NCBI GenBank assembly: GCA_037045225.1
Contig: JBAOHZ010000009.1
Coordinates: 3,830,001 to 3,894,000 of the forward strand
DNA from: Nitrospira sp.
Lineage (GTDB): Bacteria > Nitrospirota > Nitrospiria > Nitrospirales > Nitrospiraceae
Direction: 5' to 3'
Length of the DNA stretch: 64,000 bases
Part shown: positions 25,892 to 34,850 of the stretch, piece after piece
Numbering within the stretch: position 1 is the first letter of the stretch
Layout: every line of letters begins with the position of its first letter
Position numbers and translations under genes: made by a program
Notes under the pieces: generated by a model
What the model was told of the DNA's origin: nothing
Databases searched by the model: none
The model's input: the letters and a program-made list of their open reading frames with translations, nothing else

Positions 25892-26341
25892 ATGGATTTG
25901 ACAGATAGCCTCGCAGTTTCGGTCTCCGCACTCGACGCTCACCGGCATCGATTAAATGTCATTGCCAGCAACCTGGCCAATGCACAGTCGACAAAGACGA
26001 GCACGGGCGGGCCCTATCGCCGGCGGGATGTCGTCTTTCAGGCGGCGCCGGTGTCTTCTGAATTTCAGAAGGCCTTTAAGCAAGTGACCTCCGGACCGGG
26101 CCGACACGCGTTGGATGGAGTCAAGGTGGCCCGCGTTATCGAGGACCAGAAGCCCGGGCAAAAGGTGTACGACCCTCGTCACCCCGATGCGGATAAGAAA
26201 GGGTTCGTCACCATGCCTAACGTGAACGTCATGGAAGAGATGGTGAATATGATCGGCGCCTCCCGCGCCTATGAGGCGAACGTGCAGGCGATCAACGCGA
26301 CCCGCACGATGTGGAATCGCGCCTTGGAGATTGGGAGGTAA
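25892..26341 (+). CDS. flgC: Flagellar proximal rod protein FlgC
   Basis: 149 residues. N-terminal rod signature NVIASNLANAQST, the FlgC-typical YRRRDVVFQA segment and the C-terminal VNVMEEMVNMIGASRAYEAN helix. It assembles above FlgB in the rod. RBS AAGAGGTG about 7 bases before the ATG. Only 2 bases separate its stop from the fliE start, so the two are coupled. Confidence 0.96.
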   Translation: MDLTDSLAVSVSALDAHRHRLNVIASNLANAQSTKTSTGGPYRRRDVVFQAAPVSSEFQKAFKQVTSGPGRHALDGVKVARVIEDQKPGQKVYDPRHPDADKKGFVTMPNVNVMEEMVNMIGASRAYEANVQAINATRTMWNRALEIGR

Positions 26342-26343
26342 TC

Positions 26344-26655
26344 ATGTCTGATCTGCGTATTGCCGGGGCTCAGATGCCCCGACCGATCGAGGCCCCTGAG
26401 ATCCACGAGGCGGGGCAGGGTGGTGAAACCGGTGCGGCGAACTTTATGGGATCTCTCAAAGAGGCGATCGGGCATATCAACGATGCCCAGACCGGAGCGA
26501 GCCAAGCCGTGGATGCACTGGTGAGCGGCCAAAGTACCAACATTCACCAAACCATGGTGGCGCTGCAACAGGCCGATGTGTCGTTCCAGTTGATGATGCA
26601 GGTGCGAAACAAGTTGGTGACCGCCTATGAGGAAATTCAGCGGATGCAGATTTAG
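26344..26655 (+). CDS. fliE: Flagellar hook-basal body adaptor FliE
   Basis: 103 residues from the ATG at 26344 (RBS GGGAGG inside the end of flgC). A disordered N-terminus is followed by FMGSLKEAIGHINDAQ and the conserved tail QQADVSFQLMMQVRNKLVTAYEEI. FliE joins the MS ring to the rod and is among the first rod proteins exported. It sits between flgC and fliF, the standard order. Confidence 0.95.
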   Translation: MSDLRIAGAQMPRPIEAPEIHEAGQGGETGAANFMGSLKEAIGHINDAQTGASQAVDALVSGQSTNIHQTMVALQQADVSFQLMMQVRNKLVTAYEEIQRMQI

Positions 26656-26704
26656 GCGGGAGTCATCCGGTCGCCTGTCTCCGGCATAAAGGATTCCATA
26701 GCGT

Positions 26705-28261
26705 ATGTTTTCAAAATTCAGCCAGTTCACGATCAACCAACGCCTCATTATTCTGCTCGCGCTTGCCGGGTCTATTGCCGGTCTGATCGCAGTGACACTG
26801 TGGACGCAGCAGCCGGATATGCAGGTGCTGTTCGCAAATCTGGCGGCGGACGATGCGTCGGGTATCATCGACAAGTTGAAGGACGCGAAGGTCCCCTATG
26901 AGACCGCCAATGGGAGTAGCACGATTCTGGTTCCCAGCGCGCAGGTACATGATCTGCGACTGGAGATGGCCGGTCAGGGGCTGCCGCATGGCGGCGGCGT
27001 CGGCTACGAAATTTTCGACCGGACCACGATGGGAATGTCCGATTTCGTTCAGAAGTTGAATTATCGGCGGGCGTTACAAGGCGAATTGGCGCGCACGATC
27101 ACGCAAATGCCGGAAGTCGAACGCGCGCGTGTCCATTTAGCGATTCCAGAACGCCGGTTGTTTGCCACCGAGCAAGATCGTGCGCGGGCCTCCGTGGTGG
27201 TCTCGTTGCGCGCCAGTCAAACGCTGTCTAAAGCGCAAATTCAGGGTGTGGTGCACCTCGTGTCCAGCAGTGTGGAAGGACTTCAGGCACGGGATGTCAC
27301 CGTGGTGGATGGACACGGGAATTTGCTGTCGAATACGTCCAGCGATGAGTCGGCCGGGCTCTCCGGCACACAGATGGAATATCAACGCACACTCGAGAAG
27401 GATATCGAGACCCGCATTCAAACGATGTTGGAACGGATCGTCGGCGTCAATAAGGCCGTCGTGCGTGTGTCGAGCATGCTGGATTTCAGAAAAATCGAAA
27501 CGACGGAAGAGCGCTATGATCCGAACGGACAGGTTGTGCGGAGTGAGCAGCGTGGACAGGAAAAATCCAGCGGCGTGAACGGCACGTCCGGCGGCGTACC
27601 CGGTGTGGAGTCGAATGTGCCGGGTGGCACGGAGGCCGAGGGCGGCCAGTCCAGCTCGAACAACAACCAGACGAAAAACGAGACGGTCAACTATGAGATC
27701 AGCCGGACGGTATCCCGTATTGTCGAGCCGACCGGAACGATCAAGAAACTGTCGGTGGCGGTGTTGGTGGATGGGACCTATGAAGGCGGCGGCAAGGCCG
27801 GAGAAGCCGCGGCCGAACAGCCCAAGAAGTATGTCCCTCGGACGGAAGAAGAAATGAAGCGGATCGAAGAAATCGTCAAGAAAGCCATGGGGTATTCCAC
27901 CGAGCGCCAGGATCAAGTCGAGGTGGTCAGTATTCAATTCGGGCTCGGTGCGGAAGAGCCGGCGGTTGGAGTGGAGGCGGCGCCGGATACGAACAAGGCC
28001 TGGATGCCGTACGTGCGTTACGCAGTGGGCGGAGTCCTCTTCTTCCTGATCTTCTTCCTGATCGTCCGGCCGTTGATGGTCATGCTGGTTCAGTCTTCGC
28101 CAGCTGCCGGTGCGGGCGAGACACCGGCGTTGCCGGCGTCGGTGGGACAGGTTGAAGCCGCGATTTCAGGGAAACAACCCGGCCAGATTCTCGATATGGC
28201 GAAGAATAACCCCGCCAATACGGCAGTTGTGGTGAAGCAGTGGCTAAAAAGTAACGCCTAA
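26705..28261 (+). CDS. fliF: Flagellar MS-ring protein FliF
   Basis: 518 residues. A TM helix near residues 14-37 is followed by ring-building domains with the YscJ-like stretch (GGGVGYEIFDRTTMGMSDF and MPEVERARVHLAIPE). A low-complexity linker rich in G, S and N covers about 280-325. The second TM helix is at about 440-460 (VGGVLFFLIFFLIVRPL). The cytoplasmic tail binds FliG. It is slightly short for the family but complete. fliG starts 18 bases after its stop. Confidence 0.96.
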   Translation: MFSKFSQFTINQRLIILLALAGSIAGLIAVTLWTQQPDMQVLFANLAADDASGIIDKLKDAKVPYETANGSSTILVPSAQVHDLRLEMAGQGLPHGGGVGYEIFDRTTMGMSDFVQKLNYRRALQGELARTITQMPEVERARVHLAIPERRLFATEQDRARASVVVSLRASQTLSKAQIQGVVHLVSSSVEGLQARDVTVVDGHGNLLSNTSSDESAGLSGTQMEYQRTLEKDIETRIQTMLERIVGVNKAVVRVSSMLDFRKIETTEERYDPNGQVVRSEQRGQEKSSGVNGTSGGVPGVESNVPGGTEAEGGQSSSNNNQTKNETVNYEISRTVSRIVEPTGTIKKLSVAVLVDGTYEGGGKAGEAAAEQPKKYVPRTEEEMKRIEEIVKKAMGYSTERQDQVEVVSIQFGLGAEEPAVGVEAAPDTNKAWMPYVRYAVGGVLFFLIFFLIVRPLMVMLVQSSPAAGAGETPALPASVGQVEAAISGKQPGQILDMAKNNPANTAVVVKQWLKSNA

Positions 28262-28279
28262 CCTCGCGGATCGGTGGTC

Positions 28280-29275
28280 ATGAGCAAAGAACTCTCAGGT
28301 GCACAAAAAGCAGCGATCTTGCTTCGCGCGATCGGGGAAGAGGCCGCAGCGGCGGTCATGAAGGTGCTCGATCCGAAAGATATTCGCAAGCTCGGATCCT
28401 TTATGAAAGAGACGGCGAATATTACGAAGCAGGAAGAGGACAGTGTGATCGCCGAATTCGAGCAGGCGAGTTCCACGGGTGAGGTGGAGTTTGAGGGACG
28501 TGAATTTATGGAAGCCATCCTGAAGAAGGCGCTTGGACCCGAGAAGGCCGCCAGAATGATGGAGTCCCTGAACACCAAGACCTATCCCGGTATTGATGCG
28601 CTGAAATGGGTGGATCCGCGTACGATCGCGCAGATTCTCAAGATCGAACATCCTCAGACGATTGCGGTGTGTTTGGGACAGATGGAGGCGGAGCAGGCCA
28701 GCGCGGTGTTGGCGTTGTTGCCGGTGCATCTGCACGCGGATGTCTCCCTCCGGTTGGCCACGATGCAGGAGGTCCAGCCTGAAGTCCTCTCGGAGCTGAG
28801 CGATAGCCTGCAGGAAATCTTATCCGCCTCGATGGGGATGTCGAGCATGTCGGTCGGCGGCGCGGAATTAATGGCCGACATTCTCACGCGCGTCGATAAG
28901 AATACCGAGGGGGCCATTATGGCCAAGATTACCGAGCGCGATCAGGCGTTAGCGGACAGCATTCGAGCCTTGATGTTTGTCTTCGACGACCTGGTGGAAT
29001 TGGATTCCCGCGGGATGCAGGAACTCATGAAAGAAATCAGCAAAGAGGATCTGCCGATCGCCTTGCGCGGCGCCACGCCGGAGATCAAGGACAAGTTCCT
29101 CAAAAATATGTCCAGTCGCGCGGCGGAGATGCTGAAGGAAGATATGGAAGCACGCGGGCCGGTCAAGGTGTCCGATGTCGAGAAGTCGCAGCAGAACATT
29201 CTGAAGGTCTGCAGAAAGCTCGAGGAGGAAGGGCGTATCGTGATCGGGGGCGGGGGCGGCGAGGAGCTCCTCTAG
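28280..29275 (+). CDS. fliG: Flagellar motor switch protein FliG
   Basis: 331 residues from the ATG at 28280 (a GTG at 28274 is possible). N-domain: SGAQKAAILLRAIGEE. Middle domain: EHPQTIAVCLGQM with the EHPQ motif. C-domain with the charged torque helix: ELMKEI and PEIKDKFLKNMSSRAAEMLKED. FliG links FliF to the C ring and meets the stator. The last residues (IVIGGGGGEELL) add a short glycine run. Its stop codon is immediately followed by the ATG of the REC-FliH gene. Confidence 0.96.
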   Translation: MSKELSGAQKAAILLRAIGEEAAAAVMKVLDPKDIRKLGSFMKETANITKQEEDSVIAEFEQASSTGEVEFEGREFMEAILKKALGPEKAARMMESLNTKTYPGIDALKWVDPRTIAQILKIEHPQTIAVCLGQMEAEQASAVLALLPVHLHADVSLRLATMQEVQPEVLSELSDSLQEILSASMGMSSMSVGGAELMADILTRVDKNTEGAIMAKITERDQALADSIRALMFVFDDLVELDSRGMQELMKEISKEDLPIALRGATPEIKDKFLKNMSSRAAEMLKEDMEARGPVKVSDVEKSQQNILKVCRKLEEEGRIVIGGGGGEELL

Positions 29276-30325
29276 ATGGGAACGGTGGCCTTGAGGAAAG
29301 AAGAGCGGAATCCCTTTCCTGCGACAGCGGATAAGGAACTCGCGCCGCGCGCGGTGCTGATCGTGGACGACGAGCCTTCTATTTGCCAGCTCCTGTCCGA
29401 GATGCTCAAGCCCACCGGCCATCCGATGCTCATGGCCGGCTCGGTGACTGAAGCCCTGGCGCTTCTGAAAGCCCATCCCATTGCGGTCCTGATCGTCGAT
29501 GTTCAACTGGCCGGAACTGATGGGATCGGATTCTTGCAACAAGCTCTGGAGGTCGATAGCCGTCTGCTCGGGATCGTCATGACCGGGCACGGTAATATTG
29601 AGCTCGCCGTCCGCGCCATGAAATCGGGTGCGGCGGATTTCTTAACGAAACCATTTGAAGCTGAATTGGTGAAACAGGCGGTCTCGCGCCTGCTGGAACT
29701 CTATCGTCTCCGGCAGGAGAACACCGTGCTGACGCGAACCTTGATTCGGTCCGGCAATATTCAGTTGCGAACGGTGCCGCTGGCGGATTTCAGTCGTGGT
29801 AATCGGCCGTTCGGAACGGATGATGTGACCGAGTTCGAGCGGGGGGTGGCGGAAGGGGAGAAGCGGGCGACGGATCGACTCTCGGCCATGCGACAACGGG
29901 AGCAAGCACTGACGACATCGCTCATGGCGCAATTGGAGAGTAGCTGGCGGAGCCTTCATGACACGGTCGAAGAGGAAGTGGCCTCACTCTCGTTCATGAT
30001 CGCACAAAAGGTGCTGCGCGACCTGGTTACCGAGAAACGCGACGTCATTGTGACCCAGGTGCGGACGGCACTCGCGCATCTGCATGAAAGCGGGCTCGTC
30101 CGAATCCGGGTTCATCCGTCTGATGTACCGGTGCTGGAGGCCTCACGAGCGGCGTTAAGCCAAACACCGCATGGTTCGTTAACGCTGAAGTTTGAATCCG
30201 ACTCCGCCGTCAGTCCGGGTGGGTGCCTAGTGCAGGCACAGAGTCTGTTGATCGATGCGACGCTGGATACCCAACTGCTGCGACTGGGCGAGGCGTTGAG
30301 AAAGCGGGATGCCGGTGAAACTTAG
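29276..30325 (+). CDS. fliH: Receiver-domain/FliH fusion: flagellar export ATPase regulator with an N-terminal REC domain
   Basis: 349 residues, about 100 more than a usual FliH. Residues about 25-145 are a complete CheY-like receiver: acidic pair Asp31-Asp32 (LIVDDEP), phospho-acceptor Asp75 (LIVDVQL), Thr103 (VMTGHG) and Lys125 (LTKPFE). A linker helix of the NtrC type follows (LLELYRLRQEN). From about 180 the protein is FliH/HrpE-like: a long charged helix (ERGVAEGEKRATDRLSAM), VEEEVASLSFMIAQKVL, and the C-terminal IRVHPSDVP and GGCLVQ. FliH holds and restrains the ATPase FliI and ties it to the C ring. The position between fliG and fliI (17-base overlap) is exactly that of fliH, and there is no other fliH here. 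The fused receiver suggests phosphorylation control of export. That is inference. Confidence 0.88.
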   Translation: MGTVALRKEERNPFPATADKELAPRAVLIVDDEPSICQLLSEMLKPTGHPMLMAGSVTEALALLKAHPIAVLIVDVQLAGTDGIGFLQQALEVDSRLLGIVMTGHGNIELAVRAMKSGAADFLTKPFEAELVKQAVSRLLELYRLRQENTVLTRTLIRSGNIQLRTVPLADFSRGNRPFGTDDVTEFERGVAEGEKRATDRLSAMRQREQALTTSLMAQLESSWRSLHDTVEEEVASLSFMIAQKVLRDLVTEKRDVIVTQVRTALAHLHESGLVRIRVHPSDVPVLEASRAALSQTPHGSLTLKFESDSAVSPGGCLVQAQSLLIDATLDTQLLRLGEALRKRDAGET

Positions 30326-31622
30326 TGACCGCCTTGAACAGGTCGAACCACTTTCTGTTACGGGTCGTGTGGCTCAGGCGGTAGGGATCGTCATTGAAGC
30401 CTCAGGCCCCTTCACATCCGTCGGAGAGGTCTGTGAGATCACTCGTGAGGGTGGCCACGGCGCCGTGATGGCGGAGGTCGTGGGATTCCGCGAAGACCGG
30501 GTCCTGCTCATGCCGCTAGGTGAAATGCAGGGAATTGGACCAGGTAGCCGGGTCGTCATGAAGGGGCATGTCGCGTCGGTGCCGGTCGGCCCGCAGATGT
30601 TGGGGCGAATTTTCGACGGCCTCGGGCATCCGTTGGATGGACTACCGCCGCTGCGAACCGATGTGCGGGTTCCGCTATACGCACCTCCGTTGAATCCACT
30701 GCACCGCGCCCGAATCACGCACCCCGTCGATCTCGGCATTCGAGCGATCAATGCGTTGCTAACCTGCGGCCAGGGACAGAAAATCGGCGTCTTCGCCGGA
30801 TCCGGCGTGGGGAAAAGTGTGTTGTTGGGCATGATCAGCCGATATACGCAAGCCGATGTCCGGGTCATCGCCCTCGTCGGCGAACGAGGGCGAGAAGTCA
30901 AAGAGTTCCTGGAGCGAGATCTCACTCCCGAAGCGAGGGCTCGCTCGATTGTCGTGGTCGCCACCTCGGATCAACCGCCGCTGGTTCGTATTCGAGGCGC
31001 CTTAGTGGCGACGGCCATCGCCGAGTATTTTCGTGATTGCGGCAAACATGTGCTGCTGATGATGGATTCGTTATCGCGACTCGCCTATAGCCAGCGGGAA
31101 GTCGGCTTAGCGATCGGTGAACCCCCTACGACCAAAGGGTATACACCGTCGGTATTTGCGGTCCTGCCGAAGCTATTGGAGCGGGTCGGACCGGCTCAAA
31201 GCGGCGGGAGCATTACCGGGCTGTATACGGTCCTGGTCGACGGCGACGACCTCAATGATCCGGTGGCGGATGCCGTACGGTCCATTCTTGATGGGCATAT
31301 CGTGCTCTCCCGTGAACTCGCGGCCCGCAATCATTTCCCTGCCATCGACATCTTGCAGAGTACGAGCCGGGTGATGCGCGACATTGTGGCTCCGGCGCAC
31401 TACGCTGCGGCCCGCCTGGTCCTCGAACGGACCGCGATGTATCGGCGCTCCGAAGATCTCATCACTCTCGGTGCCTACAAGCCCGGCATGAGTAAAGATT
31501 TGGATAAAGCCGTGTCGGCCCATGACGGTATCACGGCATTCCTGCGGCAGGAGACCAAAGAGTCCGTCGGGTTATCGCAGTCTATCGATGGCTTGCTCGC
31601 ACTGGCAGGATCGATTCGATGA
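30309..31622 (+). CDS. fliI: Flagellar type III export ATPase FliI
   Basis: 437 residues, the normal length. It has the F1-beta-like ATPase core: Walker A GSGVGKS near residue 170, VIALVGERGREVKEFLE, Walker B LLMMDSLSRLAYSQRE, and GEPPTTKGYTPSVFAVLPKLLER. It powers or primes substrate unloading at the export gate, with FliH and FliJ. It overlaps the REC-fliH gene by 17 bases and the fliJ gene by 4 (ATGA), so it is strongly coupled to both. Confidence 0.97.
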   Translation: MPVKLSDRLEQVEPLSVTGRVAQAVGIVIEASGPFTSVGEVCEITREGGHGAVMAEVVGFREDRVLLMPLGEMQGIGPGSRVVMKGHVASVPVGPQMLGRIFDGLGHPLDGLPPLRTDVRVPLYAPPLNPLHRARITHPVDLGIRAINALLTCGQGQKIGVFAGSGVGKSVLLGMISRYTQADVRVIALVGERGREVKEFLERDLTPEARARSIVVVATSDQPPLVRIRGALVATAIAEYFRDCGKHVLLMMDSLSRLAYSQREVGLAIGEPPTTKGYTPSVFAVLPKLLERVGPAQSGGSITGLYTVLVDGDDLNDPVADAVRSILDGHIVLSRELAARNHFPAIDILQSTSRVMRDIVAPAHYAAARLVLERTAMYRRSEDLITLGAYKPGMSKDLDKAVSAHDGITAFLRQETKESVGLSQSIDGLLALAGSIR

Positions 31623-32059
31623 ACGTGACTGTGCTCCGTACCTATGCCATCCAACTCGAGGAAGTGGCCAAACTCGAATTGGCGGAGCGTGTGAGCGCGT
31701 TGCAGCAGACGATCGATCGTATGTCCATGCTGGATGCCCGCGCCAGGGGAGATGCCGACCGCTATCTCCTGCAGGTCCAGCAGGGGAGTACCGTTGCCCA
31801 GGCGTACGACCACCTTGATGCCATGGACCAGTCTATTGCGGCACGTAAGAACCTTGAGCAGACGCAGGCGGCCCAACAAGCCCAGATGGAACAGAAGCGC
31901 AGTGAATTGCTTGAAGCCATGCAGTATCGCAAGAAACTCGATATCCTCGATGCGCGTGCGGCACTCGAGCTCTGTCGCCGACGGGATCGCCAAGACCAGC
32001 AATTGTTGGACGAACGGGCTTGGCGACGAAGCCCATTACAAAAGGGAGCAAGGGGATGA
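31619..32059 (+). CDS. fliJ: Flagellar export chaperone-stalk FliJ
   Basis: 146 residues, nearly all one long coiled coil (LEEVAKLELAERVSALQQT, then AYDHLDAMDQSIAARKNLE and DQQLLDERAWRR). FliJ is the central stalk of the FliI hexamer and an escort for export chaperones. Sequence conservation in this family is low; the call rests on length, coiled-coil pattern and location directly after fliI. Its stop overlaps the next start (ATGA). Confidence 0.88.
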   Translation: MNVTVLRTYAIQLEEVAKLELAERVSALQQTIDRMSMLDARARGDADRYLLQVQQGSTVAQAYDHLDAMDQSIAARKNLEQTQAAQQAQMEQKRSELLEAMQYRKKLDILDARAALELCRRRDRQDQQLLDERAWRRSPLQKGARG

Positions 32060-32694
32060 GTCGGATTCATGTGAGCGACGCTCGAGACCAGCACCGACAG
32101 CCGGTCGCACAAATGATCCTGGCTGTGGTTCTGGTCGGAGGCTTCTCGATTCCTGTGTTCGCGGAGGAGGCGACGACCGCATCCCCACCCGCAACCTCTA
32201 AGGAGGAGTCGACACCTGAGGCGAGCAAGAAAGAGATTCAAGGGCCGGCCGTCAGCGCGCCGCGTGAAATCCTTCAGATGCTTGAACAGCGTAAGCGTGA
32301 TCTCGACAAGCGTGAGGCGGCTTTGCGTGGATCGGAAATGCACCTCCTGGAGCTCAAGGCCGAACTCGAAGAAATTGTCACCCGGCATGAACAGGCGGTA
32401 GAAGCGGAGAAAAAGCGACGCCAGGCAGCTCAAGCGAAGGCGACTACTGAAGCGGAGAAATCCAAGACAAGTGCGAAGCCCGGGGGGGCGGCCAACGTTA
32501 ATCAGGCGCAACTGACAAAAATCTACGAAGCCATGCCCGCGGAGGAAGCGGCCGCCCGTCTGGAACGGATGCCGGACCGCAAAGCCGTGGAAGTGCTGCG
32601 GTTACTCAAGGGAAAATCCGCAGGTGCCATCCTCTCCGAAGTGAAGCCTGATCGCGCCGCTCGACTCACCGAGCAATTGCTCACGGCTCCGTAA
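32056..32694 (+). CDS. MotE-like exported flagellar protein (MgtE N-domain)
   Basis: 212 residues from the ATG at 32056, inside the fliJ stop. A hydrophobic N-terminal segment (MILAVVLVGGFSIPVFAEE, about 20-38) exports it to the periplasm. A coiled coil spans about 75-125 and a lysine/alanine linker follows. The C-terminal MgtE_N-like domain is clear: LTKIYEAMPAEEAAARLERM, AVEVLRLLKGKSAGAILSEV, RAARLTEQLL. Proteins of this build (MotE) chaperone the stator protein MotC in other bacteria. No motC is in this window. Last gene of the first flagellar operon; a terminator follows at 32789. Confidence 0.8.
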   Translation: MSRIHVSDARDQHRQPVAQMILAVVLVGGFSIPVFAEEATTASPPATSKEESTPEASKKEIQGPAVSAPREILQMLEQRKRDLDKREAALRGSEMHLLELKAELEEIVTRHEQAVEAEKKRRQAAQAKATTEAEKSKTSAKPGGAANVNQAQLTKIYEAMPAEEAAARLERMPDRKAVEVLRLLKGKSAGAILSEVKPDRAARLTEQLLTAP

Positions 32695-32788
32695 CCACCG
32701 CGTCCTCCTGCCCGGTTATCCGGCAGGTTTTTCCCTCGTCTCCTGCAGAATCTTCCGTCTCCCAGACCCAAATCAATGTCATCCTCAT

Positions 32789-32815
32789 GAAAACCCCCTG
32801 TCATGCGGGGTTTTC
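32789..32815 (+). terminator. Rho-independent terminator after the flgB-motE operon
   Basis: GAAAACCCC (32789-32797) pairs with GGGGTTTTC (32807-32815), a 9-bp stem with a 9-base loop and a TTTT run inside the right arm. It separates the first flagellar operon from the sigma-54 promoter of fliK at 32830. Confidence 0.8.
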
Positions 32816-32829
32816 TCATGTCGGCGTGA

Positions 32830-32845
32830 TGGCACGACCTTTGTA
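32830..32845 (+). promoter_or_regulatory. Sigma-54 promoter of the fliK-flgD-flgE operon
   Basis: TGGCACG, four bases (ACCT), TTGTA. The -24 box is perfect; the -12 box has GT in place of GC. The start of transcription would be near 32857, which rules out the in-frame start at 32849 and supports the fliK ATG at 32894. Confidence 0.65.
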
Positions 32846-32893
32846 ATAGTGTTCCATGACAGCGCACAGCTTTCGAAACGGATAGGAACATCT

Positions 32894-34474
32894 ATGGCCA
32901 CCGATATGCAGTCGCTCTTCAGCGGACTCCCAAGTCAGGGTACACAGCCCAGTGTGGACAGCCGAGATCGCCCAAAACCGGCCCATAACGCGGGGGGCTC
33001 CCGCGAGTTCGATTCGGTGCTTGAACGAGCGGAGTCCCGCCAGAACACGATGAGGCAGGAACCGGTATCAGGCCGGGCAGGCGCCAAGCGTATGGCCGCA
33101 ACGGGCTCGTCACGACCTACTTCAGTTGAGTCATCGCAGCAGCAGACCGATCGCCCCGCTGTTGCGGTACGTCGTGAACACCCGGTGCGTGAGCACGACC
33201 AGGCCTGTGCGACGAAAGACTGTGGGGCTAAGAACGAAGTGGATGCCATGAGCGTCGACGAAGGCCGTGACGAGGCTGATGAGGCACCCACGCAGCAACA
33301 GGAGATGCTTCTGGCTGCGATGATGATGGTAACGGCACCTGTCGAAGACATGTCCGTCACACCGTCGACGGAAGGCTCCGATTCAGAGACCGAGTCGGAC
33401 GTGCCGGTTCTGGCCGGAGGGGAGGCTGCCGCGGCGGCATCTATCGCCCAGAGGCCTTCGACGGTTCAGCCCGGCGCTGTCAGTGCTCCGGCGCTCTCTA
33501 CGGGAACAGAAGCGCTTGGCCAAGTCGTACCAGTTGTTACAGCGCCGCATCCTGAACCAACGAAGACGGCCGAAATCGACGGGGGTAGCAAGGATGCCCT
33601 ACCGCTCCCTCTGCCATTGCACGCCGACAATCAACACCTCGCACCGGACGTGAGTTCGGATCACGCCGAGGTGTTGCTCAAAGACATGAACCTTGACTCG
33701 AACAGGATGAAGGCGGTTCTCACCGCCGCGCCGAACAGCAAGACGGAAGCTGGCGTCTCGGAATCAGTGGCGGCGACTCAGGTTGATCGACCAGCATTTC
33801 TCGAGGGACTCTCTGCTGTGACGTCTCTGAGCCGAGGACAAGAGGGTGCCACCGCCGACACGCACCTGGAGAAGGAGTCGCAACAGTTTTCCGATTCTGC
33901 GGCGGGGAACGATCGTTCACTACCGGGCCAGATGAACGCAAACGGATCGGTGGACCGATCGCCATTTCTCGATCGCATGAACGGCATGCAACAACCGGCG
34001 GTTTCTTCCAACGACAGCGCGTCTAGCCGGACGGATGCCGGACAAGCGACGGCGGCTCTCCGTGTTGCCGAATCCGAACGTCTGTCCGAACTTCGGGGAA
34101 CCGCGCCGGTGTCGCAGAGTGTCATGCTCGAATTGGATCCCCTGGACATGGGGCCTCTGCGGGTGCGTGTCATGATGAGCGATCAAACCGTGCATGCTCA
34201 TATTCGAACGGAACATGGAGAATTGGGGCAAGGCCTGTTGCAGCAGGGACAATCCCTGGAGTCATCGCTCCGCACGACCGGCCTTGAAATGGGCATGCTT
34301 CGGGTGACGGTCGATCAGCAGCAGGGGCGAAGCGATACCGCGTGGATGTTCCAGCAACAATCGGGCCGTTCTGCGACGCCCTCGGGCCCACAGTCGACCG
34401 AGGGAGAAGAAGAACGAAGTGCGAGGGAAGAGAGCCGCCATTACACAAGTGAACGAGTCAGTATATTTGCATGA
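32894..34474 (+). CDS. fliK: Flagellar hook-length control protein FliK
   Basis: 526 residues. The long N-terminal and central part is polar and low in structure, as in other FliK molecular rulers. The conserved C-terminal domain (about 405-480) is visible: VMLELDPLDMGPLRVRVMMS, VHAHIRTEHGELGQGLLQQG and LEMGMLRVTV. It measures the hook and switches FlhB from hook to filament substrates. The start at 32894 is chosen over 32849 because of the sigma-54 promoter position. flgD follows after 11 bases. Confidence 0.9.
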   Translation: MATDMQSLFSGLPSQGTQPSVDSRDRPKPAHNAGGSREFDSVLERAESRQNTMRQEPVSGRAGAKRMAATGSSRPTSVESSQQQTDRPAVAVRREHPVREHDQACATKDCGAKNEVDAMSVDEGRDEADEAPTQQQEMLLAAMMMVTAPVEDMSVTPSTEGSDSETESDVPVLAGGEAAAAASIAQRPSTVQPGAVSAPALSTGTEALGQVVPVVTAPHPEPTKTAEIDGGSKDALPLPLPLHADNQHLAPDVSSDHAEVLLKDMNLDSNRMKAVLTAAPNSKTEAGVSESVAATQVDRPAFLEGLSAVTSLSRGQEGATADTHLEKESQQFSDSAAGNDRSLPGQMNANGSVDRSPFLDRMNGMQQPAVSSNDSASSRTDAGQATAALRVAESERLSELRGTAPVSQSVMLELDPLDMGPLRVRVMMSDQTVHAHIRTEHGELGQGLLQQGQSLESSLRTTGLEMGMLRVTVDQQQGRSDTAWMFQQQSGRSATPSGPQSTEGEEERSAREESRHYTSERVSIFA

Positions 34475-34485
34475 TTGGAGGCCCC

Positions 34486-34776
34486 ATGGATATCAGCAAA
34501 GTCATTACACAGACGACGCCCACAGACTCATCGAAGCCGACTACGGATGGGCCCAAGCCGTTGGGGAAAGACGATTTCCTGAAGTTGCTCGTGACTCAAC
34601 TGCAGCATCAGGACCCGCTGAAGCCGATGGAGAATGAAGACTTCATCGCCCAGACTGCGCAGTTCTCCCAATTGGAACAAATGTCGAAGCTGGTGTCGTT
34701 GATGGAGAAGAGTGTGACGCTCCAGGAAAATGCACAGAATAAGACCGCGACGACCGGCACCTCTGCGGTAGCCTAG
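34486..34776 (+). CDS. flgD: Short hook-capping protein FlgD (N-terminal domain only)
   Basis: 96 residues from the ATG at 34486, with GGAGG 4-5 bases upstream. It carries the FlgD N-terminal signature (KDDFLKLLVTQLQHQDPLKP, then NEDFIAQTAQFSQLEQM). FlgD proteins are usually about 220-240 residues with an Ig/Tudor-like second half; that half is absent here and the frame ends cleanly. The N-terminal region is the part needed for export and cap function in the family. It lies between fliK and flgE as usual. Confidence 0.93.
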   Translation: MDISKVITQTTPTDSSKPTTDGPKPLGKDDFLKLLVTQLQHQDPLKPMENEDFIAQTAQFSQLEQMSKLVSLMEKSVTLQENAQNKTATTGTSAVA

Positions 34777-34850
34777 CGCGAGTCGGCTGGCGGCATGGTC
34801 GAACGGATCGAGAGAGTTTTACGGGGTGTGGCAACAAGGAGGGTGTGGTA

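Noticed and set aside
28274..28282. GTG at 28274 as the fliG start
   Set aside because: The ATG two codons later is the more usual start and neither has a clearly better RBS, so the ATG was kept.
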